Source of the DNA: Candidatus Obscuribacterales bacterium
Lineage (GTDB): Bacteria > Cyanobacteriota > Vampirovibrionia > Obscuribacterales > Obscuribacteraceae
Direction: 5' to 3'
NCBI GenBank assembly: GCA_019745505.1
Contig: JAIETE010000204.1
Span: forward strand, 1 to 46,105
Length of the DNA stretch: 46,105 nt
A program made the translations under genes and the position numbers. Positions within the stretch are counted from its first letter, which is position 1; each line of letters starts with the position of its first letter. Positions 27,023 to 37,173 of this stretch are shown in pieces. The notes beneath the pieces are model-generated. The model was not told the DNA's origin, searched no databases, and saw only the letters and a program-made list of their open reading frames with translations.

Positions 27023-30000
27023 GTGGTCGAAAAGCCGGAGAAGCAACGGTCTAAGGGGTCCGAGGATGCTGAGCGCAATCCTCGCGCCGCCGCATCCGAA
27101 GCACATGAAGCCCAAAAGACGGCCAGTGCGACAAACGGCGGCAAACAGCCGATGCGCCTGGAAGAGCTTCTGGAACGTAGCAAGTCAGACCCGGTGGCTC
27201 GGGACATTGTCGAAGGCTTAAACAAGCTGACCAAAGCTACGGACGAAAAGACTCGCAAAGAGTTGGTACGCTGGCTGGGCAATAGCGCCCAAATGCATTT
27301 CGGCCGAGACCTGGCGGATTTGAAAGAACTTCAACATCCGCCCCAGGCAAAACATGACAAACAACTCGAATCTCTGCTCGCAAAAGGACGAGGCGTGATC
27401 AGCTTCACGGGCGACGTCCCCAAAGTAATCACGCAAGAATTGAAAGCTCTCAGAGACGAAGAGCGCCGGCAAGGAAAAACGCAAGGCTTTGCCGAACACG
27501 CCATGGCGATGATCAAGAACTTGAAAGAGTCGCTGATGCCGCCCGACTTGAAAAAATCAGCAGAAAAAGCTCTTAGAGAGTCCATTGCCGAGCAGCTCGA
27601 GCCCGAACTGAAAGAATTGCGAGAGAAGAGAGGCGAGGGGACACCGCTCGTTGTCGGCGAGGTGAAAACATTCGACGAGGAGACTTTGACGAATGTTCGC
27701 CTTCTCGAAAAGGGGCTGCATGCACCCGGACTTTTCGGTCTGCCATACACAGAGCACGTCGACTTCAAGCAACTGAAAGATGTGCTTGAAGGTCTGCCCG
27801 TGGAAAAACGCCGGCAGATTGCAGAAGCCTTTGCATATGAAAGCGGGAGTCAGAATTCCTTTTTCAGCGAATTGCGCTGGAAAGGAAGCGATCATCCTGC
27901 CGATATTCAAGAAATTGAGGCGCTTTTCGAGCGCCGCAAAGATGTCACGGACTGGGCGGGCGACCTGCAAAATGACTTAATCAGACTAAAAGAGCTGAAA
28001 CAGAAGAATAACTTGATCGGCGCCACACAAATCGCTGAACAAATGGGCAATCGCGATCCGCAGGTGGCAAATGTAGAGCGCGCAATGCGCCAGACTGTGG
28101 CAATGATGCCCGCCCTTGCAATAGCGGAATTAAGGACAGAGCACGCGGATATCTACAGAAGACTGACGACAGACACTTTTGTCGGCAAAGAAACCAAAAT
28201 TGCTCTCAAAATAATGCTGGAAGATCCCTCCTGGTCGAAAAATCCGGGAGCAGTCACCGAGATGGTGCGCGCCGCCGTCGATCACAACAACTTTGACTTA
28301 TTCAAAGATGCCATGAGACTTTCATCTCCAGAAGCGCGACAAATTTTTGCCCTGTCAAAAGAAGCGCAGGAAGTGAGGCAAAAGTATTCACTGCAAGCAG
28401 AAGTGGTATCGGATTTGATTGCACGAGGCAGTCAATCTCTGCTCACTGGCCTACATCAAAATACAAGCTGGTACGGCTGGCTGGGCGCCAATAAGGAGGA
28501 AGTGGCTCGTCTTGTAGAATTTGCCAATCCCGATGATCGCGCGGCGTTCACAAAGGGCGAAGCGCTCGCCAAATTGAAAAATCCTACCGCCGATCAAAAA
28601 GAACTGATCGATTATTTCCGTACTATCGACACCGCATTGAAGGAAGCGACCCTTTACGACAAGACTCAATACGACTTGTTGAAGCGGAAGATGACAGGAA
28701 CACCTGAAATATATTCCGACTTGCGCAGACTCCATGGTGACGGCTTTTTCGGCAACTTCCAGAAGAATGATTTGAGCGGCATGAAGAAAGTCGTGGAAAA
28801 ACTTTCCGAGGAAAATTGGAAGTCACTGCGAGAGAATCCAAGCCACCTGGACAAACTCGACGACGACCTGAAAGACTTTCTGGATGATGGCGAACGCAAC
28901 CAGATTATGGGTATGCTTCGCGAAAAGGTAGGCGACAAATCAAAGGATAATCTCACGTATGCGCAGTCGAGAGAGAAAGGCAAGCGCTCCGTAGAGGAAT
29001 TCTTCCGTGAGGAGATATCGCCGGACTCTTGGAACCCCTTCAGCGAGAAGAATTGCCGACTAGCAAAACTAGATCGCATATTGCAACTAAGTCCGGCAGA
29101 AAAAGAAGCGTATAGAAAAGATCAGACCTCCATCGACAAACTGATCTCCTCCCAATTCAGGGGGGATGAGCTTATTGTTGCAAGGAGAGCGCTGCAACAC
29201 GCTCTGAAAGGAAAAGAAAACACGGATCCTATCAATGACGCTCTGCTCGCCAATTTACACCAGAGCAGCAATGCCGAGCGCGCCAGAAAGTTGGAACTGG
29301 CTCTTTCCAGCATGAGCCCGGAAACTCTGCACCCTGCCAAATCAGTCGAAGCGACAGAACTGCGAAAGTCATTTGAAGAGATAATCAAACATTTTTGCGA
29401 CGAAACCGGACGAGGACCTCGCTACGATCAAGATGGTCAGCAGATAAGCGAGGGTCAGTATGAAGAGTACATTGAGAAAACGTTCGAAACCGGAAGAATT
29501 CCGCTGGATCTCAAAGCTTCCCTTTGGAAAGAGTCCAAGATTTCCCTCGAAGATCTGACTAACCTCTCGAGCAATGATGCTCAAAAACTATTAGCGAAAT
29601 CCAGCGAAGCACAAAATCTGCAAAATGCGATTTTCAAGTCAAAGGAACAAGCAGAACTTGCCAGAGAAGTTCTGCTCTTGAAAAATGGAAAGGACATTAC
29701 TCCGGCAATGCGTGTTCGCGCTTCGGTTGTAGGTTTCGACGAACCGCTCTCCAAGGTTCTAGACGCACTCGAAGATTTAAAACCCAAAGCACGCAAGAAT
29801 TTGGAGCAGGAATACCTGAAATACCACTCCACCCTCAATGCAGATTTGCTGCATATTTCCAGTGGTGCAGAGCGGCGCAGACTCCTGGAAATTTATGCGC
29901 CTGCGCCGATGGGACAAAAAATAATTTCGCTGCAGAAAGATCTTGTCAAACAAGACGGCGCTGCCGATTCTTTCTTGATGGCAGGAGCGGTGGATGCTCA

Positions 30001-32089
30001 TGCAAGAGTAGCCAAAGTCTATGCGGAAAATAAAGAAGCGATTGCCAAACTGGACCCCAAAACCAGAGAAGAACTCGACGCTGCGCTGGAAAATTATTTC
30101 GTAGCAAAAGCCAATTTTGTGACGACAAAACGAGAGACTGCAGAAGCAGTAGCAAACGCAACAACAACCCTAATGGGCGTAGCGCTCTCAATTGCAGATC
30201 CACCGGCGACGGCAGCAATTCTAGCGTCGGCCGGAGTTGTCGGTGCCGGCGTAAAACTCGAGATGACCCGGGCAATGATGGGTAACGACTTCGATGAATC
30301 TCAGGCGCTGAAGATTGCCGGCTCGGGATTTATGGATATCTCCTTCGGTTTTGCCGACAAAGTCATACCGCTTAGCAAATTGGTAAAACTAGACGCAAAG
30401 GTGGCGACATCAACAACCGATGCTATCTGTGAGCGGATTGGAACAGCAAGAACTGTTTCCATCCTAAAAGATGACGCCCGCGAAATCTTGCAGAAGGGCA
30501 TGTCGGAAATGTCCCTGACCCACTGTGCATTCGGCTCCAAAGAGTTCGAGCATGAGGTCCATAACCTGGCAAAGTCTCTAGTCAAAGAAGGCGCCGCTCC
30601 CAGCGAAGTGAATTCCCTGGTCGGACTCATCAAAGAAGAGACAAGAAATCGAATCTCCGCCAACCTCAAACAGAAGGTCCGCAATGAGCTGCTCAAAGCC
30701 GGGGAAACTTCCACTCTAGAAACCAGTACTGAATTGGCAAAGGAGGGCATACTCGATCCGGAAAAGCTCAAACTGAATGAATTGGGCGTCAAATCCACAG
30801 CCGACATGGTGGCGGCTTTGCTCAAGTATGTGGAACTGCGCGCGGCAGGAAAGCTGATTGGCAAAACAGTAGATCACGCCAATTTGCAATTAGCCAGAAA
30901 GGAACTCTTCGAGTCAGCCAAAAACACGATGCCCAGGGAGAATTACATCAGACTGCTCAAGCACACGAAGGAAATGGAAGATCGAATCAGCAATCCGAAG
31001 GAATCGGCGCGGACACTGAGGGAAGTCACTCACTTCTTCCGTCCGATCAGAGAAGGGCTGGATCTCGACTTGAGCGTGCTGCCTAAAGGCGAAGCTCTCA
31101 GGCATCGAGGCGAGATGACAATTTTCGAACTGGCTAATCCCGAGTCAATTCAACAGGGCATGAACGAGACTTGCAATGCCGCCGTTGTGCAGAAACAGCT
31201 AGCCTTCAATGCGCCGCATCGCTACGCCCAGATAGCTAAAGACATTTCTTGTTATGACACTTTTGTCACCACTGACGGCACCAGGCTCAAACCCTCTGCT
31301 TTCGGCGCTTTCAGCGCGGATAGCGAAAGTGCGATTTATGAAGGAAGGCGAAATTCCTGGACCACTAGTGAAGATCTGCACATCAGCCATTTCCGAAGAC
31401 CTACCGAAAAGAGCATGCAAACCATGATTATCAACGCTCACTGGAACAGCGTTGAGCGAGACATTTGCGTAAAGGAAGGGCCCGAAGGGCTGATTGTGGT
31501 GCCACCAAAAACAGCAGGTTCCACAATCAAGAAATTTGCGCCCGGAGAAGTCGCTTTCCTCAGCGCAAAGAAGGAACACCAATTATGCTACCGAGACGGG
31601 GAGAAATTAGTAGCCTTCAAAGTAGAAAATCCCAGAGCCCATATTGATGAAGATGCGGACATTTTCTTCAATTACGCGAGTCCACATATCGGCAGCGAAC
31701 ATCTGCAGAAGATGTACAACGATGTGGCGGGTCCCGGACAATTAGAATCAAATTTCGTTCTGATAGGACCGGCACCAAAACATGCTGATCCAAAATTGAT
31801 CGAAGAGATGAGCAAGACGCAAACTTTTGTCAAAGACGAAGAGCAACTTCGTGCCATACTTCTGCAGCGCCTCGAAGAAGGTAGAGGTGCTGCAGCCCTG
31901 GTAGTAAACGCGAAAAAATTAGATTCACGGTGTGAAGACGGAGGACACGTAATACTGGGAAGGTATAATCGACTCGAAGATAATTACAGCATCTTCAACA
32001 GTTGGGGCTACAACGAGCGAGATCGCGATCTAAAAACACTCTTCGACTGTTTGCTAGAGGAAAAGTTTGATGGCACTCCTGGACAATAG
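27023..32089 (+). CDS. Giant protein with C-terminal papain-like cysteine peptidase pattern
   Basis: This 1688-residue, mostly helical, highly charged protein has no visible signal peptide. Residues ~1042-1080 are hydrophobic and Ala/Gly-rich, possibly membrane-interacting. The C-terminal ~330 residues show a papain-type arrangement: Gln1378 six residues before Cys1384 (QGMNETCNAAV), His1642 in GGHVILGRYN and Asn1659 in the NSWG motif, 17 residues after the His. The six-residue Gln-Cys step and the His...NSWG step equal those in papain (Gln19/Cys25, His159/Asn175). The catalytic region carries a longer insert than papain. The start is GTG at 27023, the first possible start after an in-frame stop at 27008; the ribosome site is poor, and ATG at 27152 is an alternative. 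A role as secreted effector, toxin or protease is open. The next gene starts inside its 3' end. Confidence 0.7.
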   Translation: MVEKPEKQRSKGSEDAERNPRAAASEAHEAQKTASATNGGKQPMRLEELLERSKSDPVARDIVEGLNKLTKATDEKTRKELVRWLGNSAQMHFGRDLADLKELQHPPQAKHDKQLESLLAKGRGVISFTGDVPKVITQELKALRDEERRQGKTQGFAEHAMAMIKNLKESLMPPDLKKSAEKALRESIAEQLEPELKELREKRGEGTPLVVGEVKTFDEETLTNVRLLEKGLHAPGLFGLPYTEHVDFKQLKDVLEGLPVEKRRQIAEAFAYESGSQNSFFSELRWKGSDHPADIQEIEALFERRKDVTDWAGDLQNDLIRLKELKQKNNLIGATQIAEQMGNRDPQVANVERAMRQTVAMMPALAIAELRTEHADIYRRLTTDTFVGKETKIALKIMLEDPSWSKNPGAVTEMVRAAVDHNNFDLFKDAMRLSSPEARQIFALSKEAQEVRQKYSLQAEVVSDLIARGSQSLLTGLHQNTSWYGWLGANKEEVARLVEFANPDDRAAFTKGEALAKLKNPTADQKELIDYFRTIDTALKEATLYDKTQYDLLKRKMTGTPEIYSDLRRLHGDGFFGNFQKNDLSGMKKVVEKLSEENWKSLRENPSHLDKLDDDLKDFLDDGERNQIMGMLREKVGDKSKDNLTYAQSREKGKRSVEEFFREEISPDSWNPFSEKNCRLAKLDRILQLSPAEKEAYRKDQTSIDKLISSQFRGDELIVARRALQHALKGKENTDPINDALLANLHQSSNAERARKLELALSSMSPETLHPAKSVEATELRKSFEEIIKHFCDETGRGPRYDQDGQQISEGQYEEYIEKTFETGRIPLDLKASLWKESKISLEDLTNLSSNDAQKLLAKSSEAQNLQNAIFKSKEQAELAREVLLLKNGKDITPAMRVRASVVGFDEPLSKVLDALEDLKPKARKNLEQEYLKYHSTLNADLLHISSGAERRRLLEIYAPAPMGQKIISLQKDLVKQDGAADSFLMAGAVDAHARVAKVYAENKEAIAKLDPKTREELDAALENYFVAKANFVTTKRETAEAVANATTTLMGVALSIADPPATAAILASAGVVGAGVKLEMTRAMMGNDFDESQALKIAGSGFMDISFGFADKVIPLSKLVKLDAKVATSTTDAICERIGTARTVSILKDDAREILQKGMSEMSLTHCAFGSKEFEHEVHNLAKSLVKEGAAPSEVNSLVGLIKEETRNRISANLKQKVRNELLKAGETSTLETSTELAKEGILDPEKLKLNELGVKSTADMVAALLKYVELRAAGKLIGKTVDHANLQLARKELFESAKNTMPRENYIRLLKHTKEMEDRISNPKESARTLREVTHFFRPIREGLDLDLSVLPKGEALRHRGEMTIFELANPESIQQGMNETCNAAVVQKQLAFNAPHRYAQIAKDISCYDTFVTTDGTRLKPSAFGAFSADSESAIYEGRRNSWTTSEDLHISHFRRPTEKSMQTMIINAHWNSVERDICVKEGPEGLIVVPPKTAGSTIKKFAPGEVAFLSAKKEHQLCYRDGEKLVAFKVENPRAHIDEDADIFFNYASPHIGSEHLQKMYNDVAGPGQLESNFVLIGPAPKHADPKLIEEMSKTQTFVKDEEQLRAILLQRLEEGRGAAALVVNAKKLDSRCEDGGHVILGRYNRLEDNYSIFNSWGYNERDRDLKTLFDCLLEEKFDGTPGQ

Positions 32090-32732
32090 AGATATGGCGT
32101 CAAGAGAACTCGCCCTGAAAGGCGGCGTGCTCAAAACCAATGGCGCACTGGTAAGCATGAACGTACCGAGCGGCTGGTCCGCCAAGATGCTGACCGCCGG
32201 CAACCCGCCAGGGCTGCCCCCCGAAACTTTGATCATTTTGAAAAAGAGCGATGGACTGAAGATTTCAATCGGAGTCTATTTCTCCGGAGTCGTCTACGAA
32301 GAGATTGACGGACGAATTCGCAAAGAAAATCTTTTCGACCAGCAAATCAGCATGAAGGCAGGAACACCTGAGTCAACAGCATTGACAGGAGGCGAAGGCG
32401 CTCTGGCCAATGAGACAAAAATGCAGGTCTTGATTCTGCAAGCCGGGCGCCACGGTGTTCAAAGCGATGAAGAGTATTGCCGCGCCATCAAGACGACGGA
32501 CCTCAATGGACTGAAATGCGTCATTTACGAATTTCAAAATGAACGTTCCGGAACAAGAGCAATCGAGTATTGCATCGATGTACTCGGTAATGGTCGTATT
32601 GTCTATGCGCTCTATTACCGCGCGCCGATCGAAACGTTCGCAGAAAACATGGACACTGCGGTCGAAGCTTTCAAATCATCAATCTGGCGAAAAGACTTCG
32701 ATCCTTATAAAGCTATCGAAATTGTCGACTAG
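32070..32732 (+). CDS. Unknown partner of the giant protein
   Basis: This 220-residue protein starts at ATG 32070, inside the last 20 bases of the giant gene in another frame, with AGAGGAAAAG upstream; the two are therefore translationally coupled. It has no signal peptide and no domain I recognise. It begins with a short variable stretch, then GALVSMNVPSGWSAKM, and alternates beta strands and turns (LKISIGVYFSGVVYEE; LKCVIYEFQNE; GRIVYALYYRAP) ending in a helix TAVEAFKSSIW. That layout (V-P-x-x-W near the start, strand-rich middle, F-x-x-S-I-W near the end) is like small lipid or effector-chaperone-type alpha/beta proteins such as PsbP/DcrB. An immunity, inhibitor or chaperone role for the peptidase-like neighbour is possible but unproven. 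Confidence 0.6.
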   Translation: MALLDNRDMASRELALKGGVLKTNGALVSMNVPSGWSAKMLTAGNPPGLPPETLIILKKSDGLKISIGVYFSGVVYEEIDGRIRKENLFDQQISMKAGTPESTALTGGEGALANETKMQVLILQAGRHGVQSDEEYCRAIKTTDLNGLKCVIYEFQNERSGTRAIEYCIDVLGNGRIVYALYYRAPIETFAENMDTAVEAFKSSIWRKDFDPYKAIEIVD

Positions 32733-32799
32733 CCCACTTCGATATGCCCGCACCGTATACAGTGCCATGTCCGGATAGCTGTCACTTCTGGAAAAAATT

Positions 32800-32876
<77 letters not shown>

Positions 32877-32899
32877 AAAGCCCATTATAGCCCGTCTTT

Positions 32900-33592
32900 T
32901 CAGGGCTGCCGGACCATTTCTTCCAGTGCGTCAAGATTGTGAATAGTCACGCGCTTCGACTCGATGTCAATCCAGTGACTGGAGCGGAACTTATTGAGGA
33001 TTTGAGTCACAGTTACTCTTGACGACCCAACCAGGTCTGCTATCTCCTGGTGAGTCAGAGGAAACTCGACCCGAATGCCGTTCGGGGTAACTTTGCCATG
33101 CGATTCGGCAAGGGTAACCAAAAGCCGCGCTACACGACTGGGAACTTGCCTGAATACAAGGTCCTCAATGCGAGCCTGTGCCTGTTTCAGCCGTCCACCG
33201 ATAATCTGGATAAGCCTGAGACCAAATTCCGGATTCTCGCGAATGAAGTTCTGGAAGGCTTCTCGGCTGATTTGATAAATGCGGGACTCTTCAAGAGTCT
33301 CGGCATAGCTGTCGTGCTCGCCCGATTCCCAGGAAGCCTCGCCGATGAGGTCCCCGGGACCCAAGAGCGCCAAAATCACAGTTTTGCCTTCCGGCGAGAG
33401 CCTGGTCAGTCGAACCCGCCCTTTCTCTATAAAGTAGATGGCCTCGGAAGGGGCTCCGGGCGAAAAAACCATATGGTGCTTCGGCAGCTCCAATTCTTCC
33501 AGGATTCCCAAGAGCCGACCTAACTCAACAGGGTTGAAGGACTCGAACAAGTCACTTTGCCTGATTGAGAACAGCTTTGGTGCCGCTTTCAT
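32900..33592 (-). CDS. Crp/Fnr family transcriptional regulator
   Basis: This 230-residue regulator has an N-terminal cyclic nucleotide-binding-type beta-roll (residues ~15-135): [46 protein letters not shown] dimer helix follows, then a winged HTH (~165-230) with [30 protein letters not shown]. There are no Fnr-type N-terminal cysteines. The pocket lacks the full cAMP-binding R-S/T-A pattern, so the ligand is uncertain. ATG is preceded by GGAGGC about 8 bases upstream. It is divergent from recA across 646 bases. Confidence 0.92.
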   Translation of the reverse strand: MKAAPKLFSIRQSDLFESFNPVELGRLLGILEELELPKHHMVFSPGAPSEAIYFIEKGRVRLTRLSPEGKTVILALLGPGDLIGEASWESGEHDSYAETLEESRIYQISREAFQNFIRENPEFGLRLIQIIGGRLKQAQARIEDLVFRQVPSRVARLLVTLAESHGKVTPNGIRVEFPLTHQEIADLVGSSRVTVTQILNKFRSSHWIDIESKRVTIHNLDALEEMVRQP

Positions 33593-33667
33593 TGCCGCCT
33601 GCCTCCAGAATTCAGTCCCAATACAAGATTCAGGTGTACCGAGGCTGCCTAATGCACCAGATAAATT

Positions 33668-33871
33668 GTGCCGGCGAAACTTGAACTCTTCGGCGGCGAA
33701 ATACGTCTGTATTTAACAAGCACCCTATATAAATTGTTGGGTAGCCAACCTTTTTATACCCTCGCACCCGGCTTTAAAACACAAAGCCGTATCAGCTGCC
33801 GGGTTGGCACCAGCAATTTGACCGAATTGGAAATAGAAGGCGACCTCAGAAATCCGACTTTCACTGATTAA
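33668..33871 (+). CDS. Very tentative small open frame in a structured intergenic region
   Basis: A 67-residue frame from GTG (KLELFGGEIRLYLTSTLYKL ... LTELEIEGDLRNPTFTD) has reasonable composition but no ribosome site, and it overlaps several base-paired segments. Coding and RNA-structure explanations compete; I cannot decide between them. Confidence 0.15.
   Translation: MPAKLELFGGEIRLYLTSTLYKLLGSQPFYTLAPGFKTQSRISCRVGTSNLTELEIEGDLRNPTFTD
33736..33808 (+). other. Mutually exclusive inverted repeats, possible structured RNA
   Basis: GCCAACC (33744-33750) can pair with GGTTGGC (33802-33808). ACCCGGC (33766-33772) can pair with GCCGGGT (33798-33804). CGGCTTT (33769-33775) can pair with AAAGCCG (33783-33789). 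GTTGG/CCAAC (33736-33740 and 33745-33749) is followed by CTTTTT, like a small terminator. The competing pairings sit in the 646-base gap between crp and recA. A regulatory or small RNA is possible. Apart from a recA promoter candidate, I see nothing else definite in the gap. Confidence 0.35.
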
Positions 33872-34096
33872 CAGGAGGGCTGAAAAAACAGATATGCAAT
33901 TGCACCTCAAATCGGTCTAAAAGGCTATTCCGGCGAAAGACCGATGCCTTAACCGGAAGTATTGCCGGAACACCCAGTTACAAACCCTGACGTCCAGCAC
34001 AGCCAGAGCATATACACTCGATCCCAGTGACACATAAAAACGGTCGACATCCGGTCACGGAGCCACTTTTAATACGCTCCCAGTCTTTGTAGCGGC

Positions 34097-34102
34097 TATA
34101 AT
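34097..34102 (+). promoter_or_regulatory. Candidate -10 element for recA
   Basis: TATAAT lies 137 bases before the recA ATG. I found no good -35 at standard spacing and no LexA-type GAAC-N4-GTTC palindrome in the region, so its use is uncertain. Confidence 0.35.
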
Positions 34103-34238
34103 TTGACTTGGTGTGTGAATAAGCAATCCGCATGACTATTAGGTTTTGCACCGGCCCCACGAGTGCAGAGCCCGCTATCCAACGTCACAATCGGCTGTGG
34201 AATGCTCGGGTACAGCAAAATCTAAAGGAGAATAGGTA

Positions 34239-35345
34239 ATGGCAGTAGCAACAAAAGAGAAAGAGAAGTCCACGCCCGAGAAAAACACGGAAAAAGCCAT
34301 GGACAAGAAAAACCATGCCGAGCAAAACGGCAAAGACAAAAATTCCGCACCACCGCAAGAAAGACTAAAAGCCCTCGGCATGGCACTTGATTCAATCAAG
34401 AAAGCCTATGGCGAAGGCTCTATCATGCGCCTGGGTGATTCGAGACACCAGAGTATAGAAGTAGTACCGACCGGTGCACTGTCTCTGGACGTGGCCCTGG
34501 GCGTCGGCGGTTTGCCTCGCGGCAGAATCATTGAAGTATACGGACCGGAGTCCTCCGGCAAAACCACTCTGGCGCAGCACGTTGCAGCAGAGATTCAGAG
34601 AATGGGCGGCATCGCGGCAATCGTAGATGCTGAGCACGCAATGGATCCGGAATATGCAAAAGCGCTGGGAGTCAACGTTGACGAGCTTCTCATCTCGCAA
34701 CCGGATACCGGCGAACAAGCCTTGGAAATCACCGAACAATTGGTTCGCTCAGGCGCTGTCGATCTGGTCATCATAGACTCGGTTGCGGCACTTGTTCCAA
34801 AAGCTGAAATCGAAGGTGAAATGGGCGATAGCTTGCCCGGTCTGCAAGCTCGTTTGATGAGCCAGGCGCTGAGAAAACTTACCGCTATCGTCAGCAAGAC
34901 CAACACCATGGTCATCTTCATCAACCAGTTGCGTCAAAAAATCGGCGTCATGTACGGCAACCCTGAGACCACAACCGGCGGTAATGCGCTCAAGTTCTAC
35001 GCCTCAGTCCGTCTTGATATCCGCAAGATCGAAACACTCAAGAAAGACGGCGTAGAGTACGGCAACCGCGTCAAAGTCAAAGTGGTTAAGAATAAAGTGG
35101 CTCCGCCATTCCGGATCGCTGAATTCGACATCATTTACGGCCGCGGCATCAATTCTGCCGGCTGCTTGCTCGATACGGCTGCCGAACTGGAAATCGTCAA
35201 GAAATCCGGTACTTGGTTCAGCTACAAAGAAGAACGCATCGGTCAGGGTCGTGACCAGGCAAGAACATTCCTGGAATCGAACCCAGCCATGCTCAAGGAA
35301 ATCGAGCAACGCGTCAAAGCGGAATTGGCAAAGAAAGAGCCATAA
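34239..35345 (+). CDS. recA: RecA recombinase
   Basis: This 368-residue RecA catalyses strand exchange and promotes LexA-type self-cleavage. It has Walker A GPESSGKT (102-109), the Walker B region [24 protein letters not shown], loop L1 after it, and L2 region [34 protein letters not shown]. The family core begins at [25 protein letters not shown]; ahead of it is an unusual Lys/Glu-rich extension of about 40 residues. The start is certain from AAAGGAGAATAGGT before ATG. No recX follows. It works with AddAB, encoded at 18.6-25.3 kb. Confidence 0.99.
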   Translation: MAVATKEKEKSTPEKNTEKAMDKKNHAEQNGKDKNSAPPQERLKALGMALDSIKKAYGEGSIMRLGDSRHQSIEVVPTGALSLDVALGVGGLPRGRIIEVYGPESSGKTTLAQHVAAEIQRMGGIAAIVDAEHAMDPEYAKALGVNVDELLISQPDTGEQALEITEQLVRSGAVDLVIIDSVAALVPKAEIEGEMGDSLPGLQARLMSQALRKLTAIVSKTNTMVIFINQLRQKIGVMYGNPETTTGGNALKFYASVRLDIRKIETLKKDGVEYGNRVKVKVVKNKVAPPFRIAEFDIIYGRGINSAGCLLDTAAELEIVKKSGTWFSYKEERIGQGRDQARTFLESNPAMLKEIEQRVKAELAKKEP

Positions 35346-35405
35346 TAAGCTGCGAATCTGTTCGATTCGCACCGAAAGAGACATGGCTTGCATCAGAACA
35401 TTGCG

Positions 35406-35428
35406 GGGGGAGCGCTTGGCGCTCCCCC
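35406..35428 (+). terminator. Terminator-like hairpin after recA
   Basis: A perfect 10-bp GC-rich stem (GGGGGAGCGC at 35406-35415, GCGCTCCCCC at 35419-35428) has a TTG loop. Only a weak T-rich stretch follows (TGAAATTT). It sits 60 bases after recA and before lnt. Confidence 0.6.
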
Positions 35429-35507
35429 TGAAATTTCCTAATTTGCTATGGGAGCTCATCAAAGAATCTATAATGTTTTTGGCTGCGAAAAACCGACTAA
35501 TAAGTGG

Positions 35508-37154
35508 ATGACGAATACGGCAGAGACGCGTCAATCAAAAAACGAAGCGAAGAGCAAATCCAAGAAGCCGCAATTCAAATTCAGCCGGCCGTCTAATTTG
35601 GGTTTGGCATTGCTCACTGGAGCAGCGCTGGGATTGTCGGCGCCGGGAATTACACTTCCGCCATTGCCGGGCTTAGGATATTCTCTATCATTTTCATTTC
35701 TGGCCTGGTTTGCACTGGCACCACTGCTGCTTCTGAGCGTATCGAGCAAGAGCGCATTACAAGCGTTCCTGCGCGGGACGGTGTTCGGCACGGCCTACAA
35801 CCTCGTCTATCAAAACTGGTACCTCGGTCTGCAGCCGCTGGATTGGCTTGGCTTCAATCAGTGGCAAGGCTGGGCGCTGGCCGGCTTGGCCTGGCTGGTG
35901 ATCGCAGTTCATCAGGGCATTATCATCGGGCTTTTCGCAGCAGCCGCTCATCTCGTTCCGACTACCGGTCAATTTCTCAGCGAGGGCTCGAAAAAACACT
36001 TGAAGCTCCCGGCGTTTTTCATTCTGCCACTACTCTGGGTGCTCATCGTCAACAAACTGGGTAACGCACACGCAGCTCTCGGCGTGCCCTTCGCGATGCT
36101 CGAATACACCCAATACAAACAGACTGCTCTGATCCAAATCGCTAGTATCATCGGTGGTATTGGACTGTCATACCTGATGGTCATGTGCAATACCGTTATT
36201 GCCACCGTAATAGCCAACTTTGCGCAAATCAAAGGCGTAGGTTCTCTGCAAGCGCCTTCAAGAAAAGCAGCTATTTATCAAAGTTTTGCCATGGCAGTAA
36301 TTCTCACGGGATTGATCGCCTTCGGCTTCTATCAATCTTCGACTTTGCAATACGACGCCAACATTCCCGTCTCGGTTATCCAGCAGAACATCAATATAGA
36401 TATGCAGAAGACGACGATGCGTTACGGCATCGAAGATCTCTTTCGCATTCATCGAGACCTGATGGCGGCAGCTCCTAGAGGACTGTCAGTATGGACCGAA
36501 AGCTCTCTGCCTACCTACCTTTGCAGCGAACGAGGAACACAACAAAACCTGAAAGATCTAGCCGTGCGCACAGGCACAGACATTGTCGTAGGAGCGATGG
36601 ATAAGGACAATGAGGGTAAGCCGTACAATGCCGCTTATGGCATCACCAGCAGTGGCACAATCCTGGACAATATCTACCACAAGCGTTACCTAGTGCCCGT
36701 TGGTGAGTACGCACCGGCATTTCTAAAACTGCTACCGGAGTGGGCTCGCCGGATGACTAACACTCCTGCAGGAGGCGGATTCAATTCGGGCACGAGTCCG
36801 GAAGTTTTGGAATTCGCAACAGCTAAAGTCGGACCGTTAATCTGCTTCGAAACCATCTCGCCCGAGGAAGTCTCCTCGACTGTAAGAGAAGGAGCCCAAG
36901 TGCTGGTTAACATCAGCGATCTGGCATGGTTTCACGATTCTCTTATCGGCGAGCAGATGATCGCAACCTCTGTTTTGCGCGCAGTGGAAAATCGTCGCTA
37001 TGTGGTTTTTGCCGCCAACACCGGTCCATCTGCAGTAATCGACCCCCTTGGCAGAATTCAAGAGCGCTCCGGTATCGGCAAGGCACAGACTTTGACCGGA
37101 AAAGTCGGCAAAGTTGATAATATGAGCATTTTCACTTCGTGGTATAGACTTTAG
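35508..37154 (+). CDS. lnt: Apolipoprotein N-acyltransferase
   Basis: This 548-residue inner-membrane enzyme adds the third acyl chain to the N-terminal Cys of lipoproteins. It has about 6 N-terminal helices (residues ~25-260), starting near GLALLTGAALGLSAPG with the family's P-P-L-P-x-L-G-Y and ending before VSVIQQNI, followed by the periplasmic nitrilase domain. Catalytic Glu is in VWTESSLPTY, Lys in YHKRYLVPVGEY and Cys in PLICFETISPEEV. ATG at 35508 is chosen because the frame upstream to 35448 adds only a short non-conserved stretch; neither has a strong ribosome site. Its presence implies a diderm cell envelope. Confidence 0.95.
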   Translation: MTNTAETRQSKNEAKSKSKKPQFKFSRPSNLGLALLTGAALGLSAPGITLPPLPGLGYSLSFSFLAWFALAPLLLLSVSSKSALQAFLRGTVFGTAYNLVYQNWYLGLQPLDWLGFNQWQGWALAGLAWLVIAVHQGIIIGLFAAAAHLVPTTGQFLSEGSKKHLKLPAFFILPLLWVLIVNKLGNAHAALGVPFAMLEYTQYKQTALIQIASIIGGIGLSYLMVMCNTVIATVIANFAQIKGVGSLQAPSRKAAIYQSFAMAVILTGLIAFGFYQSSTLQYDANIPVSVIQQNINIDMQKTTMRYGIEDLFRIHRDLMAAAPRGLSVWTESSLPTYLCSERGTQQNLKDLAVRTGTDIVVGAMDKDNEGKPYNAAYGITSSGTILDNIYHKRYLVPVGEYAPAFLKLLPEWARRMTNTPAGGGFNSGTSPEVLEFATAKVGPLICFETISPEEVSSTVREGAQVLVNISDLAWFHDSLIGEQMIATSVLRAVENRRYVVFAANTGPSAVIDPLGRIQERSGIGKAQTLTGKVGKVDNMSIFTSWYRL

Positions 37155-37173
37155 TGTCAGCCCGGAGATTTTG

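Noticed and set aside
26730..27221. Plus-strand open frame of 163 codons ahead of the giant gene
   Set aside because: It overlaps the first 200 bases of the 27023 gene in another frame, has poor ribosome binding and a composition unlike a real protein.
34100..34238. LexA/SOS box ahead of recA
   Set aside because: No GAAC-N4-GTTC or CTG-N10-CAG with good flanks was seen.
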